From Acetobacteraceae bacterium (GTDB lineage: Bacteria; Pseudomonadota; Alphaproteobacteria; Acetobacterales; Acetobacteraceae), in NCBI GenBank assembly GCA_947446625.1, contig CANFIE010000124.1, positions 1-9,488 of the forward strand: a stretch of 9,488 bases of DNA, read 5' to 3'. This document shows, piece by piece, positions 4,258-9,488 of the stretch. Within the stretch, counting starts at the first letter, position 1. The number at the start of each line of letters is the position of its first letter. The notes under the pieces are model-generated. The model had not been told where the DNA came from. It did no database searches and saw nothing but the letters and a program-made list of their open reading frames with translations. Position numbers and translations under genes: made by a program.

Positions 4258-6806
4258 GCGTGCAGCCGGGTAGCCTGCCGGCGGATGCGCCGGGGATGCT
4301 GCGGGGCATCCGCGTGGTGGAGCTGGCTGATGAGACGGCGGAATATGCCGGGCTGATGCTGGCGGGCCTGGGCGCCGAGGTGGTGAAGCTGGAGCCGCCC
4401 GAAGGCAATGCCACGCGGCATATCGGGCCGTTTCTGGAGGACCAGCCAGGGCCGGAACGCTCGTTGCATTTCTGGGCGTATAACCGGGGCAAGAAATCCG
4501 TGGTGGCGGCGCTGGACAGTGCCGCCGGCGCGGCGCTGCTGGCGGGCGCCGATATTCTGCTTACCAGCCGGCGCGACCTGGATGTGGCGGCGCTGCGCCA
4601 GCGGCATCCGCGGCTGATTGTGGCGCGGATGACGCCGTTTGGTGATGATGGGCCGTGGAAGGACTTCAAAGGCAGCGATCTGGTGCACCTGGCGCTGTCC
4701 GGCATCATGATGAATTGCGGGTACGACCCCGACCCGGCCAAGCATTACGACCTGCCGCCGATAGCGCCGCAGCTTTGGCAGGCCTACCACATCGCCGGCG
4801 AGCAGCTGATGGTGGGTATCCTCGCCGCGCTGGTGCATCGGCTGCACACCGGCGAAGGCCAGGACCTTTCGTGCGCGGTGCATGAGGCATGCTCGAAGAA
4901 CCCTGAGCTGGACGTGATGTCCTGGGTGATGCGGCGTGCGCCCTTGTTCCGCATGACCTGCCGCCATGCCGGCGAGAACCCGACGCATGTGCCGACCGTT
5001 GGCCACACCAAGGATGGCCGCTGGTGCATCGCCACCGGGGTTTCCGTGCGGGACCAGGGCAACCTGATCCCCTTCCTGGAAGGCTATGGCATGCAGGCCG
5101 ACCTGGTGCGGCCCGGCGAAGGGGCGGACCACAAGGCGCGCAACGTGCCGGGTTCGGGCAATGCCAGCGAGCAGGCGGCGCATATCACCGAGGTGATCCA
5201 GCGCTTCATCCGCGCCCATACCTGGGAAACGCTGCCCTGGCGCGAGGCCCAGGCGGCCGGGCTGCTCTGGGCGCCGCTGCGCAAGCCGCATGAGAATGCC
5301 GAGGACCCGCATTGGCAGGAGCGCGGCACTTTCGCCAAGGTGGCGCACCCCGAGCATGGGCGGGACTTCACCTACCCGGTCAGCCGCTGGTTGAGCACCG
5401 AGACCAGGTGGCAGGTGGGCCGTCGCGCCCCGCTGCTGGGCGAGGATAACGGGCTGCACTGGCCCGCCGCCATTGCCAGCGTGCCTGCGCGGGCGCGGGC
5501 TGCCGGGCCGGTGCGGGCCTCGGCGCATGGCAAGGCGTTTCCCTTGCAGGGCGTGCGGATTTTTGACTTCAGCTGGTTCCTGGCCTCGGCCGGCGGCACC
5601 AGGCTGGCGGCGGCGCTGGGCGCCGATGTCATCAAGGTGGAGTGGAAGGAAAACCCGGATACCCGCCTGGCCGCCATGGCCCCGGTGGGCGGGCGCGAGG
5701 CCCGGCGGGCTGCCACCGCGCCGCTGAAGCCGGTGACGGACCATGACATGGGCGGGCAGTTCAACAACAAGAATGCCGGCAAGAGCGGGCTTTCGTTGAA
5801 TATCCGCCACCCCAAGGGGCTGGAGATCGCGCGGCGCATGATCGCGCAGAGCGATGTGGTAGCGGAGGGTTTCTCGCCCGGTGTGCTGCAGCGGCTGGGC
5901 CTGGGGTATGAGGCGCTGAAGCTGATCAAGCCGGACATCATCTATGTGCAGCAATCCGGCATGGGCGGCGTGGGGCGGTATGGCCGCTTCCGCACCATCG
6001 GGCCGGTGGCGGCGGCTTTTGCCGGCACGTCCGAGATGTCGGGCCTGCCGGAGCCGGCGATGCCGGCGGGCTGGGGCTATTCCTTCCTGGACTGGATGGG
6101 CGCCTATGGCTTCTCCATGGCCATCCTGGGCGCGCTGTTCCACCGCGACCGTACCGGCAAGGGGCAATGGATCGACGGCAGCCAGTGCGAGAGCGGCATT
6201 TTCCTCGGCGGCGTGCCGGTGCTGGACCATTCGGCCAATGGCCGGGTGTGGTCACGCATTGGCAATCGCAGCCCGTACAAGCCGGCGGCGCCGCATGGTG
6301 CCTTCCGCTGCGCGGGTGAGGACAGATGGCTGGCGATTGCCTGCTTCACCGAGGAGGAGTGGCGCGCCCTGGCCCATGTGGCCGGGCGGCCGGAATGGCT
6401 GGCCGACCCGCGCTTCGCCACCCTGGCGGCGCGGCTGGCCAACCAGCCGGCGCTGGAAGCGGCGGTGACGGGCTGGACCAGCACGCAAAGCGCCGAGGCC
6501 ACCATGCTGGCGCTGCAGGCCGCCGGCGTGGCGGCCGGCGTGTGCCAGAATGCCGAGGATCGCTGCGACCACGACCCGCAATTGGCGGCGCTGGACTGGC
6601 TGACCGAGATTGAGGGCACCAAGATTGGCGCCTGGCCGGTGACGGAATTGCCGGCGGTGAAGCTCTCGGCCACGCCGGGCCATGCCGGTGGCATTACCCG
6701 GCGCGGTGCGCCCGGCTATGGCGAGGATAATGTGCGCCTGCTGGGCGAGCTGTGCGGCTATTCCCCCGCCGAGGTGGAAGCCCTGGCGGCGGAGGGCGTG
6801 ATCTGA
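4254..6806 (+). CDS. Tandem (fused) CaiB/BaiF family III CoA-transferase
   Basis: 850 residues, twice the usual 400 or so. I chose GTG 4254, which overlaps the DUF35 stop and has GGAG 7 bases upstream; the frame is open further upstream but only as a shadow of DUF35. Domain 1 (about 15-400) has GIRVVELADE, LGAEVVKLEPPEGNATR and NRGKKSV. Domain 2 (about 430-845) has GVRIFDFSW, LGADVIKVEWKENPDTR, NNKNAGKSGLSLNIRHPKG and GYSFLDWMGAYG. Family III enzymes form a covalent acyl-aspartyl intermediate at GxGQxxD. Domain 2 keeps it (GKGQWID, Asp641); domain 1 reads GEGQDLS, with Ser206 in that place. So one active site per chain is likely, with domain 1 structural, because family III dimers are interlocked rings. 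DMSP CoA-transferase/lyase DddD has similar double architecture, but the neighbours here differ. Likely role: moving CoA onto an organic acid that feeds the thiolase-like/DUF35 enzyme. Substrate unknown. Confidence 0.9.
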   Translation: MSVQPGSLPADAPGMLRGIRVVELADETAEYAGLMLAGLGAEVVKLEPPEGNATRHIGPFLEDQPGPERSLHFWAYNRGKKSVVAALDSAAGAALLAGADILLTSRRDLDVAALRQRHPRLIVARMTPFGDDGPWKDFKGSDLVHLALSGIMMNCGYDPDPAKHYDLPPIAPQLWQAYHIAGEQLMVGILAALVHRLHTGEGQDLSCAVHEACSKNPELDVMSWVMRRAPLFRMTCRHAGENPTHVPTVGHTKDGRWCIATGVSVRDQGNLIPFLEGYGMQADLVRPGEGADHKARNVPGSGNASEQAAHITEVIQRFIRAHTWETLPWREAQAAGLLWAPLRKPHENAEDPHWQERGTFAKVAHPEHGRDFTYPVSRWLSTETRWQVGRRAPLLGEDNGLHWPAAIASVPARARAAGPVRASAHGKAFPLQGVRIFDFSWFLASAGGTRLAAALGADVIKVEWKENPDTRLAAMAPVGGREARRAATAPLKPVTDHDMGGQFNNKNAGKSGLSLNIRHPKGLEIARRMIAQSDVVAEGFSPGVLQRLGLGYEALKLIKPDIIYVQQSGMGGVGRYGRFRTIGPVAAAFAGTSEMSGLPEPAMPAGWGYSFLDWMGAYGFSMAILGALFHRDRTGKGQWIDGSQCESGIFLGGVPVLDHSANGRVWSRIGNRSPYKPAAPHGAFRCAGEDRWLAIACFTEEEWRALAHVAGRPEWLADPRFATLAARLANQPALEAAVTGWTSTQSAEATMLALQAAGVAAGVCQNAEDRCDHDPQLAALDWLTEIEGTKIGAWPVTELPAVKLSATPGHAGGITRRGAPGYGEDNVRLLGELCGYSPAEVEALAAEGVI
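6791..6796 (+). promoter_or_regulatory. Ribosome binding site supporting a CTG start of the phosphoesterase gene
   Basis: GGAGGG sits inside the last codons of the CoA-transferase gene, 6 bases before CTG 6803, which itself overlaps the TGA at 6804-6806. No ATG, GTG or TTG in the phosphoesterase frame lies at a comparable distance. The nearest is GTG 6752, upstream, with only a poor purine stretch before it. Confidence 0.5.
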
Positions 6807-7588
6807 CCGGCTTCGACCACGAGGGCATTGTCTTTGTCGGCGATATCCATCGCCGCTGGGAGCATGTGGCCAAGGGGCTGGCGGCGCTGCCCCGCCCGCC
6901 CGAGGCCGTGGTGCTGCTGGGCGACATGGAATGCCATGAGCCGCTGGACGTGCTGGCGGCGCCGATATTTGAGAGCGGCGCCAGCCTGCACTGGATTTTC
7001 GGCAACCATGACTATGACGGCGGGCCGGAGATGTGGGCCAACCTGGCCGCACCGGGGCTGAACCCGCGCAGCACTGCCGGGGCACTGCACGCCACGGTGC
7101 GCGAGATTGCCGGGGTGCGGATTGCCGGACTGGGCGGCACCTTCCGTCCGCGGGTGTGGCATCCGCCCAACCCGCCGCGGCTGCGCAGCCGGGCTGAGTT
7201 GCCCGGCGACCGCGCCTCGCTGGGGCCGGGCTGGAGCGAGCAGGCCATTGGCGCGCTGGAGCATTCGCTTTCGGCCATGGCGATTTGGCCGGAGGATTAC
7301 GATTTTCTGGCCAGCCAGCGCGCCGATGTGCTGGTGACGCATGAGGCGCCGTGCAGCCACCCCAGCGGCGTGGCGCTGCTGGCGGATTTGGCGCGGGCCA
7401 TGGGGGCGAAGCTGGTGGTGCACGGGCATCATCACGTGGGCTACCGGGCGCAGGCGGCGGATGGACTGCGGGTGCTGGGTGTGGGGGCGGGTTGGGGGGT
7501 TTCCCTGGCTGGGCAGCCGCGCTGGCCCGGGGAAGCGGAACGCTGGCTGGGCCGGGCGCCCAAGGGGTGGGAATATCATGGCAAATAG
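6803..7588 (+). CDS. Calcineurin-like metallophosphoesterase
   Basis: 261 residues if started at CTG 6803. The full five-motif metal-binding set is present: GDIH (Asp14, His16), LLGDMECH (Asp41), FGNHDYD (Asn68, His69), VTHEAP (His180) and VHGHHH (His207, His209). This predicts a cytoplasmic dinuclear metal phosphoesterase; no signal peptide or membrane segment is seen. The start is debatable. GTG 6752 gives 278 residues but adds a Gly/Arg/Pro-rich tail read from the overlapping gene, whereas CTG 6803 has GGAGGG at ideal spacing, a CTGA overlap with the previous stop, and puts the first motif at the usual distance from the N-terminus. Automatic callers would probably pick 6752. The substrate is unknown: nucleotide, CoA-derived and phosphoprotein substrates are all possible. 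The gene overlaps the next one by 11 bases, so it belongs to the operon although its biochemical link is unclear. Confidence 0.85.
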   Translation: MTGFDHEGIVFVGDIHRRWEHVAKGLAALPRPPEAVVLLGDMECHEPLDVLAAPIFESGASLHWIFGNHDYDGGPEMWANLAAPGLNPRSTAGALHATVREIAGVRIAGLGGTFRPRVWHPPNPPRLRSRAELPGDRASLGPGWSEQAIGALEHSLSAMAIWPEDYDFLASQRADVLVTHEAPCSHPSGVALLADLARAMGAKLVVHGHHHVGYRAQAADGLRVLGVGAGWGVSLAGQPRWPGEAERWLGRAPKGWEYHGK

Positions 7589-8567
7589 GCGGAATTGGCT
7601 GGGCGCCGCTTTGGCGCTGACGTTGGGCGTGGTGGCGCCCCAGGTGCAGGCCCAGGTGCAGGCCCAGGAAGCGCCCTGGCCGACCCGGCCGCTGCGGGCC
7701 ATTGTGGCCTTTCCGGCCGGCAGCGGAACGGACAGCCTGGCGCGCTTTCATGGTGAGAGGCTGGCGCGGGTGCTGGGGCAACCCGTGACCATCGAGAACA
7801 TGGGCGGGGCCAATGGCGCCATTGCCACCCGCGCCGCCGCCCGCGCCGCGCCGGATGGCTACACCCTGTTCTTCGGCACGGTTTCCACCCATGCCGCCAA
7901 CCCCAACCTGCGGCGCGAGCCGGGCTATGACCCGATCCGCGATTTCGCCCCGGTTTCACTGATCTCGATCAACCCGCTGGCGCTGATGGTGCGGGCGGAT
8001 TTTCCGGCGCGGGACCTGGCGGGCTTTGTGGCCGAGGCCAAGGCGCGGCCAGGCGGGCTGAATTACGGGGTGGGCAATGCCGGCGGCATCGCCGGGACGC
8101 ATTTGTTGAGCCAGGCCACCGGCATCCAGGCCGAGCGCATCACCTATCGGGGCACGCCGGGCGCCATTACCGATTTGCTGGGCGGGCGGCTGCAATTCAT
8201 GGTCTCGGACCTTGGCCCGGCGGTGGAGCATTTGCAGGCCGGCACCTTGCGCGCCCTGGCGGTGGCCACGGCCCGGCGGGTGGAGATTTTGCCCACCGTG
8301 CCAACCATGCAGGAAGCCGGGCTGGCCGGGATGGACTTTGCCTCCTGGAATGCGGTGTGGGTGCCGGCGCGCACCCCGCCGGCCATTGTGGCCCGGCTGA
8401 ACCGCGAGATTGTGGCCATTGGCGACAGCGCCGAGGCGCGGCGCTTCACCGCTTCCATCGGCATTATCAGCACCACCAGCACGGACGAGGCGCTGGGCAG
8501 CTTCACCGAGCGTGAGTTGGCGGTTTGGGCGCGGATTGTGGCCGAAGCCGGCATGCCGAAGGAATGA
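7578..8567 (+). CDS. Bug-family (TctC-like) periplasmic solute-binding protein
   Basis: 329 residues from ATG 7578, which overlaps the end of the phosphoesterase gene and follows the purine-rich AAGGGGTGGGA. The frame is open upstream to 7341, but only the 7578 start begins with a signal peptide: MANRRN, a hydrophobic WLGAALALTLGVVA, then AQA-type cleavage sites at Ala25 and Ala29. Mature protein shows the Bug pattern: PLRAIVAFPAGSGTDSLAR, GQPVTIENMGGANG, AAPDGYTLFFGT, PGYDPIRDFAPVSLI, TYRGTPGAITDLLGGRLQF and ILPTVPTMQEAGLAGM. These receptors trap carboxylates and related small molecules in the periplasm and usually serve a tripartite tricarboxylate transporter. No TctA/TctB membrane genes are in the window, so it may be an orphan receptor or share a distant transporter. 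Its place in the operon suggests it binds the substrate or a product of the pathway. Confidence 0.93.
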   Translation: MANRRNWLGAALALTLGVVAPQVQAQVQAQEAPWPTRPLRAIVAFPAGSGTDSLARFHGERLARVLGQPVTIENMGGANGAIATRAAARAAPDGYTLFFGTVSTHAANPNLRREPGYDPIRDFAPVSLISINPLALMVRADFPARDLAGFVAEAKARPGGLNYGVGNAGGIAGTHLLSQATGIQAERITYRGTPGAITDLLGGRLQFMVSDLGPAVEHLQAGTLRALAVATARRVEILPTVPTMQEAGLAGMDFASWNAVWVPARTPPAIVARLNREIVAIGDSAEARRFTASIGIISTTSTDEALGSFTERELAVWARIVAEAGMPKE

Positions 8568-8573
8568 CACAGC

Positions 8574-9437
8574 ATGGGTGAGACAACGCGGCGCATCCGC
8601 GCCTCGGGCGGGCGGGCGCAGCTGGTGCCGGTGGATGGGCCGAAGCTGCTGGCGCTGTGCGACGGCTACCTGGACCTGGACCTTTCGCGCTTCCCCGATG
8701 TGGTGCGCGGGGTGGGCGACGATCTGGCCATGGCCGATGGCCAGGACCTGAACGACATGACCCTTTCGGTCAACGCCTTCCTGATTGAAGCCGGGGATAG
8801 GCTTTGCCTGGTGGATGCCGGCGACAGCAACCGGCGCGGCGGGCATTTGGGCCATTTGAGCGCCGCCCTGGCCAGCGCCGGCTATGCGCCGGGTGACATT
8901 ACAGACCTGTGCATGACGCATCTGCATGGCGACCACGCCGCCGGGCTGTTGCAGGCCGGGCAGCCGCTTTTTCCGCGCGCGGTGCTGCATGTGGCGCGGG
9001 ATGAGGTGGCGTTCTGGAACCAGCCGGAGGCGCTGGACGCCATTCAGGCCAGCCAGGTGCCCTTCGCCCAGGCGGCGCTGCGGGCCTATGCCGACCGCCT
9101 GGTGCTGATTGAGCCAGGCATGGAGGTGCTGCCGGGGGTGCGGGTGCGGGCGCTGCCGGGGCATACCCCGGGCCAGGTGGGCTACCAGCTGGGCGTGGCC
9201 AACCCGGTGCTGATCTCGGCCGACGTACTGCACCTGCCGGCCTTGCAGATACAGCACCCGGAATGGGGCTTTCTGTTTGACGCCGACCGCCCGCGCGCCC
9301 GCACCACGCGGCTGGACCTGCTGGCCGAGGCCGCGAGCAGCGGGCTGCGGCTGGCCGGGGCGCATATTCCCTTCCCCGGGGTCATCAAGGTGGCGCCGGG
9401 GCCGGAAGGGCTGGGGTTCAGCCGTGTTGCGGAATAG
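8574..9437 (+). CDS. Metallo-beta-lactamase-fold hydrolase
   Basis: 287 residues from ATG 8574, six bases after the Bug gene stop, with AAGGA about 10 bases upstream. Metal ligands are complete: THLHGDHAAG gives His116, His118, Asp120 and His121, then GHTPG (His197), SADVLH (Asp217) and GAHIPFPG (His264). NAFLIEAGDRLCLVDAGDSN is the standard N-terminal sheet and loop. The later LPALQIQHPEW and DADRPRARTTR segments are typical of a common proteobacterial MBL subfamily related to lactonases of the AttM/AiiB kind. No signal peptide is seen, so it is probably cytoplasmic. Reactions open to it are lactone, ester or CoA-thioester hydrolysis. It is the last gene of the operon before a convergent neighbour, and its connection to the CoA pathway is by position only. 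Confidence 0.92.
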   Translation: MGETTRRIRASGGRAQLVPVDGPKLLALCDGYLDLDLSRFPDVVRGVGDDLAMADGQDLNDMTLSVNAFLIEAGDRLCLVDAGDSNRRGGHLGHLSAALASAGYAPGDITDLCMTHLHGDHAAGLLQAGQPLFPRAVLHVARDEVAFWNQPEALDAIQASQVPFAQAALRAYADRLVLIEPGMEVLPGVRVRALPGHTPGQVGYQLGVANPVLISADVLHLPALQIQHPEWGFLFDADRPRARTTRLDLLAEAASSGLRLAGAHIPFPGVIKVAPGPEGLGFSRVAE

Positions 9438-9446
9438 CCAAGCAGC

Positions 9447-9488
9447 TCAACTGTTATAGATGGCCTGGATGCGGGCCACCCCGGTGGC
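9447..9488 (-). CDS. Possible 3' end of a convergent minus-strand gene (truncated by window)
   Basis: The minus strand reads an open frame of 13 codons, ATGVARIQAIYNS, ending in TGA at 9449-9447, nine bases from the convergent MBL gene stop. Codon use matches the region (G/C third positions) and the peptide looks like a genuine C-terminus. The VARIQAIYNS tail resembles the last helix of Gfo/Idh/MocA-type oxidoreductases, but 13 residues cannot establish a family. Confidence 0.35.
   Translation of the reverse strand, partial: ATGVARIQAIYNS

Noticed and set aside
4089..6230. 713-residue minus-strand open frame opposite the CoA-transferase gene
   Set aside because: Its translation is rich in His/Arg/Pro/Gln without recognisable domains. 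It is antisense to a gene with clear family motifs; long shadow frames are expected at this GC content.
4254..6806. Calling the fused CoA-transferase DddD (DMSP CoA-transferase/lyase)
   Set aside because: Double-domain layout and length are alike, but no DMSP pathway genes or betaine-type transporter are nearby, and other fused CaiB proteins exist. A tree would be needed.
6252..7892. 546-residue minus-strand frame spanning three plus-strand genes
   Set aside because: Low-complexity Pro/Ala/Arg translation crossing several real gene boundaries.

Overview
The window is GC-rich, densely packed bacterial chromosome. Gene content and style (type II secretion pseudopilins, a Bug-type solute receptor, CaiB/BaiF CoA-transferase, thiolase-like/DUF35 pair, many 4-base stop/start overlaps) suggest a GC-rich proteobacterium. 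An Acetobacteraceae-like alphaproteobacterium is my best guess, but this is inference from style and not a database match.

Region 1 (1-1774, + strand) is the 3' part of a type II secretion operon. It holds the C-terminus of the inner-membrane platform protein GspF, then the minor pseudopilins GspH, GspI and GspJ, all overlapping (4, 11 and 4 bases). The major pseudopilin GspG is not in its usual place between F and H, and GspK does not follow J. The GspJ leader peptide is unusually long because a run of four small perfect hairpins, which looks like an inserted palindromic repeat, is translated in frame. Nested dyads at 1765-1797 separate this operon from the convergent gene.

Region 2 (1802-2691) is a minus-strand short-chain dehydrogenase/reductase and a 122-base divergent intergenic region. 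That region holds a long inverted repeat overlapping a candidate promoter.

Region 3 (2692-9437, + strand) is one tight operon of six genes. They are a thiolase-like protein without the nucleophilic cysteine, its DUF35 zinc-ribbon/OB-fold partner, an 850-residue tandem CaiB/BaiF CoA-transferase whose N-terminal half has lost the catalytic aspartate, a calcineurin-like phosphoesterase that probably starts at CTG, a Bug-family periplasmic binding protein and a metallo-beta-lactamase-fold hydrolase. Read together this looks like capture and CoA-dependent breakdown of an unidentified organic acid: periplasmic binding, CoA transfer, a carbon-carbon cleavage (probably retro-aldol) by the thiolase-like/DUF35 pair, with the SDR and MBL hydrolase handling redox and ester/lactone/thioester steps. 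The substrate cannot be read from the sequence.

The last 42 bases probably carry the 3' end of a convergent minus-strand gene. No RNA genes, CRISPR arrays, insertion sequences or tRNAs were seen. No gene-free stretch exceeds 125 bases.
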